Under the pieces are notes generated by a model that was given only the letters and a program-made list of their open reading frames with translations, was not told the DNA's origin and did not search any database. 64,000 nucleotides of DNA from Polyangium mundeleinium (lineage in GTDB: Bacteria > Myxococcota_A > Polyangia > Polyangiales > Polyangiaceae): assembly GCF_028369105.1 (NCBI RefSeq), contig NZ_JAQNDO010000001.1, forward strand, positions 4,804,501 to 4,868,500, read 5' to 3'. Within the stretch, counting starts at the first letter, position 1. Each line of letters opens with the position of its first letter. A program made the position numbers and the translations under genes. Positions 1-9,524 of the stretch are shown here, one piece after another.

Positions 1-213
1 GTGCTCTCGGACGGCACGGAGGAGCTGCTCGATCCGCGCGTGCTCTCGGTGTCGAGCGAGGGCGTGGTGATCGCGCGGGTCAAGGCAGGCACGGAGGACG
101 CGCGTTTCTCGCGGCACGCGCAGGCCGGCCTCGCGCCGCTGCTCGTGTCGGCCGAGCCTCCGATCGTGCGCGTGGGCGACGTGTCCGCAGAGCTCGCGAC
201 GCGCGCTGCCTAG
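1..213 (+). CDS. C-terminal part of an uncharacterised protein (possibly DUF1285-like)
   Basis: The open frame begins at the first base of the window, so the true start is probably outside it. Only the last 70 residues are seen: an alternating beta-rich tail with ARFSRHAQAGL and a final VRVGDVSAEL segment. The layout loosely recalls the C-terminus of DUF1285 proteins, but this is a weak resemblance and no function is assigned. The stop codon shares the palindrome CTAG with the stop of the convergent tamB-like gene, so the two genes overlap by 4 bp. Confidence 0.5.
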   Translation: MLSDGTEELLDPRVLSVSSEGVVIARVKAGTEDARFSRHAQAGLAPLLVSAEPPIVRVGDVSAELATRAA

Positions 214-3200
214 TAGCGGTACTGCCAGAACAGATCGAGGCCTGAGCTCGGCTGCTGGTTGATTCCTCCGAAGCCGAACGATCCGCGCAGCGCCCAGTTG
301 CGCTTGAAGCGCCAGTCGAGGTTCAGCTCCGTGCGGTTCTCCGTGCCCTGCGTCGTGCCCGTGGGGCTCTGGATGCCTTCGAGGCGGCTCGACGCGGGCG
401 AACCTTCGTAGCTCGCCTGTGCGGTCACGGTGTCGCCGAGCTCGTAGATCACCGTTGTACGGAGCCTGCCGGCCTCGGTCGTCCCGACGCGCGTGGACAG
501 ACCTCGGAGCGGCGCGATCTGCGACAGGATCGCGTTGATCTGTGCCGAGGCGATCTCGCCGCCCACCACGCCCGCCGCCACGTCGGTTGCGCGCGGCGAC
601 GCCTGCGCCGTCGCCTGCGACTGCGTGTCCTTCGACTCGGGCGTGTCGCCGATGAGGATCATCGACAGGATCGCCTGCTGCGACATCGGCGGGCTCGATC
701 GGAAGCGGAGCTTCTGCTCGGTGATCGGCTTGAGATCCCCCACGTAGTCGACGAACACGCGCGTGCCGTCGGGCGCGTCCCAGCGCGCGGTCACGTTCAC
801 GTAGGGGTTGCCCGCTTCCTCCGGCCGCAGGCGCACGAGGCCTCGTTCGATCTCGAACTTCTTGCCCACGATCTCGAACGAGCCGCGGCTGATCTCGACG
901 TCGCCCGAGAGCTGCGTCTCGTCCGTGAGCGAGACGCGCGGCGGCGTGCTGCCGCCCGTGAGGTCGACATCCGCGCCCATCCCCTCGATCGTGATGTCGC
1001 CGAGCTCGAACGTGATCAGATACGCGAGCGCGTCCTTGGGGCGCTCTTCCTTCGGCGGGCCGAGCGCGTGCGAGACCACGACGTCGGGATTGGGATCGAG
1101 CGACTGCACGCCGCGCGTGCTCGACGCCGGCAGCGCGAGATGAAGATCGGGCACGCTCACGGTGAGCGACACCTCGCGCCCCTCCTTCTCCGCCGCGAGC
1201 ACGATCCTCCCGTGCGCGTGCCCGAGCGGCACGCCCTCGAACGTCACGGGCAGCTCCTCGTCGCGATCGATCGTGAGCTCGCCGTTCGCCTTCTGGAAGG
1301 CGAGGCCCTTCATCTGCACGATCGCAAAGCCCTCCACCGCGCCGCTGATGCCTTCGGCGCGGAGGTCGTCGAAGCGCAGCTCGCCCTTGTCCGTCGTGCG
1401 GATCGAGACGCGCGTGTTCTTGAACTCCTGGCCGATCTGCGGGACGTGGAAGACGCCGTTGCGCACCTCCATGTTCGCCTCGATGCGCCCGTCATCCTCG
1501 CCGAAGCGATGCAGGCCGACGCGCAGATCCCCGTCGAGCGAGCCGTCGAGCCGCGAGAGCGTCCCGGAGACGAGCGGCGTGAGGCTCGCGAGGCGGAACC
1601 GATTCGCCTTGAGGAGCAAGTCCGCGGGCCGCGTCGCGTCGATCCGCGGGACGATGCCTTGCCAGTCGACACCCGCGTACCCCGTGGCGTCGATGCGCCC
1701 GCCGCCACGACCTACGAGCTCGAGCTGCGCCACGCCGCGCGCGGGGTTGCCCGCGCCGCCGGGGTTTCCGATCGAGAGCTCCAGCGTGGTGCGATCGAAG
1801 GACGACTGGCTGCCGAGCTCCAGGCCCGACACCTCGATGCGCGCCGCGGCTTGGGGCTCGACGCCGCGCTGCTCGAAGCGGAGGACGCCGCTCACGCGGC
1901 CCGCGACGTCTCGATCTGCGAAGTACGGGATGAGCTCCAGGGGCAGATCACGAAGCGTCGCGCGCGCGTCGCCGCGCGGCGGGATGTCGCGGCCCGCGCG
2001 CACCGCGGCGAGGTCGACGTCGGCGTTCGCCTCGACCACGGCGAGCTCGCGCGCGTCCTTGCGCACGGCCGCGCGCAGGGTCGCCTTGCTCGCGTCGTAG
2101 GTCGCGGTCGCGTCCACGTCGACGGGGAACGCCCACGGGCTCGGGCCGAGCGTCCGCGCGTCGTGCGCGAGGCCGAACCCGCGCGCGTTCACGCGGATCG
2201 CCGGCCGCTCCAAGGTCCCGCTCGCCGACGCGGAGAGCGCGATCGCACCTCGGATCGGCGGGAGCGCGTCGCGCAGCACCGAGGGCAACGTCTGGAACGA
2301 GCGCACCGTTCGCCGCGGGATCGTGAGCTCGGCCGTCCCGCGCGACGCGAGCAGCGAGGCGCTCCGTTTCTTCGGATCGTCGACCAGCGTCGGGAGATCG
2401 AGATTCACGTGGGTCGCGAGCTCCACCATCGTCGCCGTGTCGAGCAGCGAAAGCGTCACATCCGTCGCGCCCGTCGCGCCGTTCAGCGATCCGGAGACCG
2501 CGACGTCCATCGCGCGCGACTCCCACGCGGGTTTGTCCTCGCCGAACCCCACGGGGCCCGCGACCACGAAGTCACGCGTGTGCACGTCGAGGTCGCGCAC
2601 CGAGACGAACCGCTGCCCCGCGGGCCGCTCGATCGTGAAGCCCGCGCCGAGGCGACCCGAGACCTCGCTGAGGACGAGCGCGACCGGCAGGCGCCGCGCG
2701 ATGCACCGCAGATCCCAGTCGGGCGCGTCCACGCGCGCCGAGCCCGTGAGCCGCGCCCACGTCGAAGGATCCAGGAGCGGCCCGCGCAAGTTCCCCTCGG
2801 CGCCGGAGATCCGCACCTCGGCGATCGAACCGTTGCACGCGTCCTCCGCGCCGGTCTTGTCGCGATCGACGAGGCGGAACGTGCCATCCATCGTCGCGCG
2901 CGCGTCCTCGAACGTCGCCACGAGCGAGCCGCTCGCGCCCGTGATCGGCAATCCCCCGGCGGAGAACGTCCCCTCCTCGACCTGCAGGTGCACATGGCCC
3001 TTGCGCCCGTCCCTCGTGCGCGTGAGCGCGACGTCCACGTCCGCGAGGCCTCGCAGGTTCCGATCGAGATCGAGCAGCCGACCGAGCCGACCGAGGTCCA
3101 CGCCTTCGCCCTTGAGCTTGCCCGTGAGCTCGCGCCCGTCCACCGCGAGGGTCCCTTCGAGGGCGCCCACGCCCGGCCCTTCGGCCGTGAGCCCCTCGAT

Positions 3201-5114
3201 CGCGAGCGCTCCGCCGCGCAGCGCGACGCGCTTTGCTTTGCCTTCGATCCGCTCGCCCTCGCGCGAGAGCCGCAGCGCTACCTCGCGCGCGCTCTTCTCT
3301 TTCGTCTCGATCCGTGCCGACGCTTCGAGCTCGCCCACGTCGCCGCCTTCGAGCCGCGCCTCTACCTTCGGCGCTGCGACGGGCCCGCTCACGCGCGCCG
3401 TCACCTTGTCCGCGCCGCGCCCGCCTGCGATGAGCCCTTCGCCTTCGAGCGCGGCCTCGACGTCGAGTTTTTCGAAGGGCCCGCGGATGCGCCCTTCCAC
3501 GCGGCCTCGTTCGAGCGACACGCCGCCCTTCGCGTGGAGATCGTGCACCGAGCCGAAGGCACGCGCGTCGATCTTCCCCGCGTTGATCGTCCCCTGCACC
3601 TGCACACGCGCGCTGCCCGTGGCCGGACCCGCGAGCCGCGGCGCCGATTCGAGCGACGCGACGAACGTCTCCGCCTCGAACCGCACGGCGCCACCTGGGC
3701 TCACGATGAACGATCCGGACGTGGGCGCGCCCTGCTCGTGCAACGTTACGCGGCCTTCGAGATCGCCATGATCGTAGACCAGGTGCACGTCGGCCGCCGG
3801 CACCGCCTGCTGCTGCACGACCGTCGGCTCGGTCCTCGCCTCGGCCACGAGCCGCACCGTGGGGTTCGTGTCGAGTTGAAGCCGCGCACTCATGTCCACG
3901 TTTGCCTCGGGCAAACCTTCCACGAACATGCGCGGATCGACGTCGTCCGCGGTCACGTCGAGCGCGAGCCGCGCCCCGTGCGCCACGTCGAGCTTGCCCC
4001 GCAGCGCGATCGAGCCCGGCGATCGCTGCGCGGGCGTCACCTCGAGCCGCCCCTCGACCTCGAACGTGGGCGCATCCCCTTCGAGCGTGACCTTCGCGGA
4101 GACTCGTTCGCGCAGGGGCAAATCCGGCACGAGCAGCCTGAGATCCGCGGGCTCGGCGCGCGGCAGCTCGACCGCCGCAGTGACGTGTGTGCCTTCGAGC
4201 GCCGCGCGCGCCTGCACCTCGATCGGCCCCGCGCGCCCCGCGAAGCTGCTCCACATCCGCATGACCTCGGCCGGGCTCTGCGTCTCGGGCGCCGCGCTCG
4301 TCGTCGTCGCCTCGGGCGGTATGTCCACGTGCAGGTGGTAATCGACCGTGCCCGCGAGCGGCACCTGCGCGAGCGCGCGCTCTCGGATGCCCGTGTGCTC
4401 CACGTCCACAGCGATCCCACGCGGGCTCACGTGCACCGACGCGAACAGGCGCGTGATATCGGCGTCGACCGCGCGCGGCGGCGCCACCTGCCCACGTACG
4501 TGCGCGTGGCCGATCTCGATGCGCTCGAGCGCCACCGCCGTCGGTCGCTCGGCCGCTCGGTCCACCTCGCCCGGTTTCTTCGGCTTCTTGGGCTTCTTCG
4601 GCGTCGGCCGCAGCAGGAACGCCGTCTCGAGCCCGAGGTGCTGATCGGGCCCGCGATCGAGCAGCACCTCGGCCTCCTCGATCCGGATGTGCGGGAAGGC
4701 GAGCGTACGCTCGCCCGTGCCGAAGAGCGACGCGCGGGCAAACCTTATGAGGTCGAACCGACCGTGGATCCCATTCGCCCGTATGATTTCCGTGCCGCGC
4801 GGATCGAGCGTGACGGCCGATCGGATCGACACCTCGTCGAGCGCGAGGTGATCGATCTCCGAGAGCACGATCTTGCCTTCGAAGAGCGATCCGAGCGCCT
4901 GGTTCGCGACGTCGCGCGCGAGGCGGCGGAACGGGCCGACGTCGAGGTGGAGGCCGACGGCGAGGGCGGCGGACCCGGTGAACACCGCGCAAAGCCCGAG
5001 CGTGGCTGCGCCCGTGGCGAGCGCGCGGCGCACCCGTCCCGGTCGCCGCGGTGGCGCGGCTTTCGGTGGGGAATCGCGATCGGCCGGCGCGCTCGGAGCC
5101 ACGGCGGTTAGCAT
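210..5114 (-). CDS. tamB: TamB-like translocation and assembly module protein
   Basis: A 1634-residue inner-membrane-anchored protein of the TamB/DUF490 family, which bridges the periplasm and takes part in outer-membrane protein assembly and/or lipid transport. The N-terminus has a Pro/Arg-rich cytoplasmic leader and one membrane anchor (about residues 29-54, ending ALAVGLHL). A very long beta-helical repeat region of AsmA/TamB type follows. The C-terminus is diagnostic: the conserved segment GLSTRVGTTEAGRLRTTVIY and a final amphipathic strand ending in an aromatic residue (FWQYRY), as in proteins recognised by BamA/TamA. No tamA is visible within the window. Its antisense frames are also open for over 1300 codons, a GC-skew artefact. 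The family is clear; its partner is inferred. Confidence 0.93.
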   Translation of the reverse strand: MLTAVAPSAPADRDSPPKAAPPRRPGRVRRALATGAATLGLCAVFTGSAALAVGLHLDVGPFRRLARDVANQALGSLFEGKIVLSEIDHLALDEVSIRSAVTLDPRGTEIIRANGIHGRFDLIRFARASLFGTGERTLAFPHIRIEEAEVLLDRGPDQHLGLETAFLLRPTPKKPKKPKKPGEVDRAAERPTAVALERIEIGHAHVRGQVAPPRAVDADITRLFASVHVSPRGIAVDVEHTGIRERALAQVPLAGTVDYHLHVDIPPEATTTSAAPETQSPAEVMRMWSSFAGRAGPIEVQARAALEGTHVTAAVELPRAEPADLRLLVPDLPLRERVSAKVTLEGDAPTFEVEGRLEVTPAQRSPGSIALRGKLDVAHGARLALDVTADDVDPRMFVEGLPEANVDMSARLQLDTNPTVRLVAEARTEPTVVQQQAVPAADVHLVYDHGDLEGRVTLHEQGAPTSGSFIVSPGGAVRFEAETFVASLESAPRLAGPATGSARVQVQGTINAGKIDARAFGSVHDLHAKGGVSLERGRVEGRIRGPFEKLDVEAALEGEGLIAGGRGADKVTARVSGPVAAPKVEARLEGGDVGELEASARIETKEKSAREVALRLSREGERIEGKAKRVALRGGALAIEGLTAEGPGVGALEGTLAVDGRELTGKLKGEGVDLGRLGRLLDLDRNLRGLADVDVALTRTRDGRKGHVHLQVEEGTFSAGGLPITGASGSLVATFEDARATMDGTFRLVDRDKTGAEDACNGSIAEVRISGAEGNLRGPLLDPSTWARLTGSARVDAPDWDLRCIARRLPVALVLSEVSGRLGAGFTIERPAGQRFVSVRDLDVHTRDFVVAGPVGFGEDKPAWESRAMDVAVSGSLNGATGATDVTLSLLDTATMVELATHVNLDLPTLVDDPKKRSASLLASRGTAELTIPRRTVRSFQTLPSVLRDALPPIRGAIALSASASGTLERPAIRVNARGFGLAHDARTLGPSPWAFPVDVDATATYDASKATLRAAVRKDARELAVVEANADVDLAAVRAGRDIPPRGDARATLRDLPLELIPYFADRDVAGRVSGVLRFEQRGVEPQAAARIEVSGLELGSQSSFDRTTLELSIGNPGGAGNPARGVAQLELVGRGGGRIDATGYAGVDWQGIVPRIDATRPADLLLKANRFRLASLTPLVSGTLSRLDGSLDGDLRVGLHRFGEDDGRIEANMEVRNGVFHVPQIGQEFKNTRVSIRTTDKGELRFDDLRAEGISGAVEGFAIVQMKGLAFQKANGELTIDRDEELPVTFEGVPLGHAHGRIVLAAEKEGREVSLTVSVPDLHLALPASSTRGVQSLDPNPDVVVSHALGPPKEERPKDALAYLITFELGDITIEGMGADVDLTGGSTPPRVSLTDETQLSGDVEISRGSFEIVGKKFEIERGLVRLRPEEAGNPYVNVTARWDAPDGTRVFVDYVGDLKPITEQKLRFRSSPPMSQQAILSMILIGDTPESKDTQSQATAQASPRATDVAAGVVGGEIASAQINAILSQIAPLRGLSTRVGTTEAGRLRTTVIYELGDTVTAQASYEGSPASSRLEGIQSPTGTTQGTENRTELNLDWRFKRNWALRGSFGFGGINQQPSSGLDLFWQYRY

Positions 5115-5216
5115 AACGAATCGCCGCGGGGATTCACGGTCCCCGGGCCCCGCAGTTTCATGCTTTCGCGGATGGGCGGAAGTTGCCGGAGAATCTCGAT
5201 CCGCCCGCGGCGGCGC

Positions 5217-6356
5217 TCATTGGCAGAGGCTCGGCAGCGCCTCGGCCTCGGCGAGCAGCTCCGTGTAACTCTCGATCCGGCGGCCGCCGTGCACCGTATC
5301 GTCGAACTCGATGAACACGCGCCGCTCGTCGGGCTGCACCATCGCGTTGAAATAAGCCGCGGCGTCGGTGTCCGTATTGCCGAAGGCGTAGGTGGGGATC
5401 ATCCCTTTTTGCGCGAGCATCGCGAGCTCGCCGGTCTTGTACGTGGATGCCTCGCTCCCGAGCGCGCCCGACTTCGTCAGCGTCGTGTGCACGATCCCGT
5501 GCGGAAAACCGTTTTGATCGAGGAACGCCCGCGTCCGCGCCCCCAGCCATTCGGGCCGGGCGGTCATGTAAAACGGGTGATAGCCCTTCGAAACGAGCAC
5601 GTCGAAGAGCTTCGCCGCGTCCTTTCGTACCTCCGGCAGCGCCCCCTGGGCGAGCGCGACGAACTCCTCCGTCTCGTAGGTCGTCAGCGTCCCGTCGATG
5701 TCGCTCACGAACACCGGCGTCCCTTTCGGAACGACCTCGAGGAAGAGGTCCGTCGTCGAGAGGTCGCCCTTGACAACGAGATGAACCCTGTGTCTCCCGA
5801 GCCCGAGGGCCTTCTCCTTCGGGATCTCGAAGTAGACGCGCCCTCCCGTGTCCTCCACGCCCTCGACCGTCGCGTGCTCGCCGTCCTCGGTCGTCGTCGC
5901 GGTCCCGAGCTGCTCCCACACGCCTGCGCAGTCGCGCTGCACGTAGACGTCGACGTACTCGCCCTTGATGTCGTCGTCGAAGGTCCCGTACGAGAACTTC
6001 GCCAGGATCCACTGCGGATCGCCGGGGTTCAGGAAGAGATCACGCCCGCGGTGGTTCGGGGCGCCGAACGGCGGGATCACCGCGTTCCAGTCGACGGCCT
6101 CTCCCGGCGGCGGGGCAGGCGCGTCGCAGGCCGGGATCGGCGCGCACCACGCCCCTGGCACGCCGCCCGATCCGCCGCCGCCCGTCGCGTCGCCGCCTGC
6201 ACCCCCGGAGCCGCCTGATCCGCCCGCGCCCCCGGAAGCGCCCGCGCCCGTCGTGGCGCCGCTGGTCACGACATCGACACCGCCGCCGGTGCCACATGCG
6301 GCCATGCCCACGATCCCCGCCAAAAAGAAAGCGACCGTTCCACGCATGCCCGCCAT
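5217..6356 (-). CDS. LNS2/HAD-type phosphatase-like lipoprotein
   Basis: A 379-residue predicted lipoprotein: signal peptide with lipobox GMAAC (Cys21), then a Gly/Ser/Ala-rich linker to about residue 66. Residues 215-375 resemble the LNS2 domain of lipins, a HAD-fold phosphatidate phosphatase. The catalytic DIDGT motif is at 219-223, followed by a motif II region with MTARPEW, a conserved Lys in YKTGELAML, and the acidic motif GNTDTD. The region before it (about 100-210) is an Ig-like beta domain. In eukaryotes LNS2 dephosphorylates phosphatidate; here an envelope-facing phosphatase is inferred, with substrate unknown. It could also be a binding-only relative. The next Met (position 4) is an alternative start. 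Confidence 0.8.
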   Translation of the reverse strand: MAGMRGTVAFFLAGIVGMAACGTGGGVDVVTSGATTGAGASGGAGGSGGSGGAGGDATGGGGSGGVPGAWCAPIPACDAPAPPPGEAVDWNAVIPPFGAPNHRGRDLFLNPGDPQWILAKFSYGTFDDDIKGEYVDVYVQRDCAGVWEQLGTATTTEDGEHATVEGVEDTGGRVYFEIPKEKALGLGRHRVHLVVKGDLSTTDLFLEVVPKGTPVFVSDIDGTLTTYETEEFVALAQGALPEVRKDAAKLFDVLVSKGYHPFYMTARPEWLGARTRAFLDQNGFPHGIVHTTLTKSGALGSEASTYKTGELAMLAQKGMIPTYAFGNTDTDAAAYFNAMVQPDERRVFIEFDDTVHGGRRIESYTELLAEAEALPSLCQ

Positions 6357-6478
6357 TGTGGACCCAATCGATCCGCAGAAAAAGCGCCTCGACGCGCTGC
6401 GTCCTTCGCCGCCGCGAACCTTCCGTTCGCGCCCCTTGCGCGGAAGAGCGCACCTCTGCGAAGGTTCTAACCCCTCGT

Positions 6479-7138
6479 ATGCCCAAGCCTGATCCCCGCG
6501 TCCTCGCCCGCACCGCTGGCAACTACCTGAAAGAGCACCCCGAGGAGATCGTCCGCGCCTTGCGCAGCGCCCTCGGTCTGCGCGCCTCCATCCCGATGGA
6601 TGCCCTGCGTTACCTCGCGCGCGAGTTCGTCCCGGACAACAAGAAAGCCCCGAAGGACATCGTCATCGAGGCCGCGCCGCCCGGCGTTCGGGTCGCCGCG
6701 ACCGTCGACGCGATGGGCACGCCGCTGCGCGCCTCGCTCATCCTTCACATCGAGGAGATCGCCATCTCTTTGACCGAGATGCGCATCGGGGTCCGCATCG
6801 AGGGCCTCACCCTCACCGTGCTCGGCGACTCGAGCTCGCCGCTCGCCGGCCTCCTGAAATCCGGCGCGCTCGATCTCTCGAAGCCCGGCAACCTCGTCGC
6901 CTTCATGCCGAAGCGTCCGCCCATGCTGATCGAGGCCAAGGACGATCGCCTCACGCTCGACCTCATGAAGGTGCCCAAGATCGCGGAAAACCCCAAGGTT
7001 CGTCGTTATCTTTCGATCGTCCTGCCCGTCGCCTCGGTCCGGGCGATCCGTACCAAGGACGATCACCTCGACGTGCACCTCAAGGCAAACCTCGGCGGAC
7101 TCTCGCAAGCGATCGCTGCGGCGCGGCAAACGGTTTGA
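6479..7138 (+). CDS. Conserved hypothetical cytosolic protein
   Basis: A 219-residue protein with no signal peptide or membrane span. The start chosen is the ATG at MPKPDPRVLARTAGNYLKEH, because the in-frame extension upstream is Arg/Pro-rich and noncoding in character and overlaps the opposite gene's promoter. An N-terminal helical segment (1-45) is followed by alternating beta-strands carrying an amphipathic pattern (about 60-210), reminiscent of lipid-binding or AsmA-like folds, but no family is recognised. The stop lies 15 bp before the downstream kinase gene, so the two probably share a transcript. Confidence 0.78.
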   Translation: MPKPDPRVLARTAGNYLKEHPEEIVRALRSALGLRASIPMDALRYLAREFVPDNKKAPKDIVIEAAPPGVRVAATVDAMGTPLRASLILHIEEIAISLTEMRIGVRIEGLTLTVLGDSSSPLAGLLKSGALDLSKPGNLVAFMPKRPPMLIEAKDDRLTLDLMKVPKIAENPKVRRYLSIVLPVASVRAIRTKDDHLDVHLKANLGGLSQAIAAARQTV

Positions 7139-7153
7139 TAGACTGACCCCCGA

Positions 7154-9460
7154 ATGCCGCCGCCTCCTGGGCAAGACCCGTCCGCGCTCTCCTTCCTGGT
7201 GCTCGCGGAGATCGCGGCCGGGGAGTCGGCGAAGGTCGATCTCTGCCGCGTGACCCACGGCCCCGCCGAGGGTCGCCTCGTCGCCGTCAAGCGTCTCCAC
7301 CCGCACCTCGCCAGTGATCCCGCGTTCGTCGCCCAGTTCCGCGACGAGATGTGGATGACCGGAGCGCTCCGGCACCCGAACGTGGTCGAGGTCGTGGGCT
7401 GGGGCAGCGACGATCAGGGGCTCTACCTCGCCGTCGAGCTCGTGCAGGGCGTCTCGCTCGCACGGCTCATGAAGACGATCTTCGACACGGGCGAGGCGTT
7501 CACCGAGCGGATGGTCGTCTTCCTCGCACGGCAGATCTGTCGTGGCCTCGGCACCGCGCACGCCCTGCGCGCGCCGAGCGGCGAGCCGCTGTACCTCGTC
7601 CACCGCGATCTCACGCCCGGCAACGTGCTCTGCTCGTTCCAGGGGGACGTGAAGATCACCGACTTCGGCCTCGCCAAGGCGAAGCAACGGCTCACGCGCA
7701 CGCTCACAGGCATGGTGAAGGGCCAGCTCGAGTACATCTCTCCCGAGCAGGCCACGGGCAACAACATCGACGCGCGCGCCGACATCTTCTCGCTCGGCGT
7801 CATGCTCTTCGAGCTCTTCGCGGCGCGCAGGCCCTGGGTCGCGCCGAACGACATGGAGCTCGCGCGTATGCTCATGACCGCGCCCCCGGCCGATCTCTTC
7901 AAGCTCCGGCCGCGGATCGATCGCGAGCTCGTCAGCATCGTGAGCAAGTGCCTCGAAAAGGATCCGAAGGCGCGCTTCCAGTCGGTCGCCGAGATCCTCG
8001 CGCGGCTCGACGAGTGGCTCAGCGCGCACGGGTACATGGAGGAGAACGAAGAGGCCCTCGGCCGCTTCGTCCGCCGGAACGCGATGCGCCAGATGGCCTG
8101 GTTCGAGCGCGTGATCGCCAGCCAGACGCCCGAGGTCAAAAAGGAAAAACCCCGCCCGCCCACGTTCACCGGCAACTCGGTCGTGGCCCCGCTCCCGAAA
8201 GATCCGCCGAAGCGGAGCGACTCACCCCCGCCCACCGAACGTCCGGGCACCAAACGAGCGGTCGAGGCCAAGGGCCCGCTGATCACGGACGCGAACGAGA
8301 TCACCGAGGACATGACCGCCGAGGCCAAGGTCACGCCGCGGCGGATCGGTACGCTGCGGAACGCGCCGCGGATCGCCTCGGAGCGCGGCACGGGCGAGGG
8401 CGAGGTCGACTGGGGCGAAGAGGTCCCGACGCTCGTCAAAGGCACGCCCGAGCAGCTCGCGCTGCTCCGCCAGCAGTTCAAAGGGGGCAAACCCTTCGAT
8501 CCGAAGCTCGTCGCCCCCGACGTCGCCGCCGCGCGTCCGGCGCCCCCGCCCGAGGCCTCCGACGAGAAACGTGTCCCGCAGCCGAGCTTCGCGACCGTCC
8601 TCGAAGGCAAACTCCCCGCCGGCCCAGGCCGCCGCGATGATCCCGCCGACAGCGAGGATCTCGACGATCCGACCGCGCCCATCGGCGACATGTTGCGCAA
8701 GGTGCGCGCCGCCACGGCCGCGCGCGCCATGCCTTCCACGCCGCCCGGTCAGATCGTCGCCCCGGATCCGTCCGTGCCCTTGCCGCCCGTCACGACCCGG
8801 AGTGCAGGCTCGGTGCCGCCGCCGCCTCCGGCCTTCGGGGATCCGAGCGGCGAGGATCGGCTGCGCAACGAGGCCGAGCGGCTCTCGATCGAGGCCATGC
8901 GTTTCGCCGAGGAGGCGAAGGCCGCGTACGCCCGCGCCGAGCGGAAGGCCGCGCTCGCCAAGGCCACGAGCGACGCGGCCGCGATCGCCGCGGAAGCGTT
9001 GCGGATCGGAAAAGCCCAAAGCATCACGGATGGCCTGCGCCGGCTCGAGGTCGCGCTCGCGATGGAGCGCTCGGCCCGCGCGACCGAGGGCGCCGCCGCG
9101 CAGACCGTGAGCGCGCCGCCCCCGGGCTTCGGGGCCATGGCGCCGCCGCGGATCCCGCCGCCGGCGCCGCTCCCGGCCCTCGCGCCGAAACCGTCCCCCT
9201 CGGTGCCTCCGATCGCGGCCCCTTCCATTCCCGCGCCACCGCCGATCCCCGCGGCGCCGCCCGTGCCGGGCCGTTCGGTGCCGCCGGGCGCGACGCGCCT
9301 GCCGGAGCGCCACGCCTTGCCCGCGCCCGAGCTCGACGCGGACGCGTTCACCACGCGGCTCCGGCCGCGCGTGCTCGGATTGCCGACGCCGGTGCTCATC
9401 GCGATCGGCGTCGGCGTGGTCGTCCTCGTGATCGTCGTGCTCGTGATCAGCTTCTCCTGA
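7154..9460 (+). CDS. Membrane-tethered Ser/Thr protein kinase
   Basis: A 768-residue Hanks-type kinase. The kinase domain spans about 15-295: Lys46 in VAVKRLH, catalytic loop HRDLTPGN with Asp152, DFG at 170-172, and SPEQA in the activation-segment end. The glycine-rich loop is degenerate (AAGESAKV in place of GxGxxG), although the rest of the active site is intact. Residues 300-740 are a long low-complexity Pro/Ala/Glu region with a helical Ala/Arg/Lys stretch near 560-640. The final 30 residues form a single hydrophobic tail anchor (VLIAIGVGVVVLVIVVLVIS), placing the kinase domain in the cytoplasm. This tail-anchored layout resembles myxobacterial Pkn proteins. Substrate unknown. Confidence 0.92.
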   Translation: MPPPPGQDPSALSFLVLAEIAAGESAKVDLCRVTHGPAEGRLVAVKRLHPHLASDPAFVAQFRDEMWMTGALRHPNVVEVVGWGSDDQGLYLAVELVQGVSLARLMKTIFDTGEAFTERMVVFLARQICRGLGTAHALRAPSGEPLYLVHRDLTPGNVLCSFQGDVKITDFGLAKAKQRLTRTLTGMVKGQLEYISPEQATGNNIDARADIFSLGVMLFELFAARRPWVAPNDMELARMLMTAPPADLFKLRPRIDRELVSIVSKCLEKDPKARFQSVAEILARLDEWLSAHGYMEENEEALGRFVRRNAMRQMAWFERVIASQTPEVKKEKPRPPTFTGNSVVAPLPKDPPKRSDSPPPTERPGTKRAVEAKGPLITDANEITEDMTAEAKVTPRRIGTLRNAPRIASERGTGEGEVDWGEEVPTLVKGTPEQLALLRQQFKGGKPFDPKLVAPDVAAARPAPPPEASDEKRVPQPSFATVLEGKLPAGPGRRDDPADSEDLDDPTAPIGDMLRKVRAATAARAMPSTPPGQIVAPDPSVPLPPVTTRSAGSVPPPPPAFGDPSGEDRLRNEAERLSIEAMRFAEEAKAAYARAERKAALAKATSDAAAIAAEALRIGKAQSITDGLRRLEVALAMERSARATEGAAAQTVSAPPPGFGAMAPPRIPPPAPLPALAPKPSPSVPPIAAPSIPAPPPIPAAPPVPGRSVPPGATRLPERHALPAPELDADAFTTRLRPRVLGLPTPVLIAIGVGVVVLVIVVLVISFS

Positions 9461-9524
9461 CGCGGCGTGGCGCGAGCCTTCCGCGCTTGATCTCGGAAGC
9501 GGCCTTTCGCTACCGTGATCCGCG

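Noticed and set aside
1068-5111. Very long open frame (about 1347 codons) on the + strand opposite the TamB gene
   Set aside because: Arg/His/Ala-rich, no domain resemblance; it is the antisense shadow of a high-GC coding sequence.
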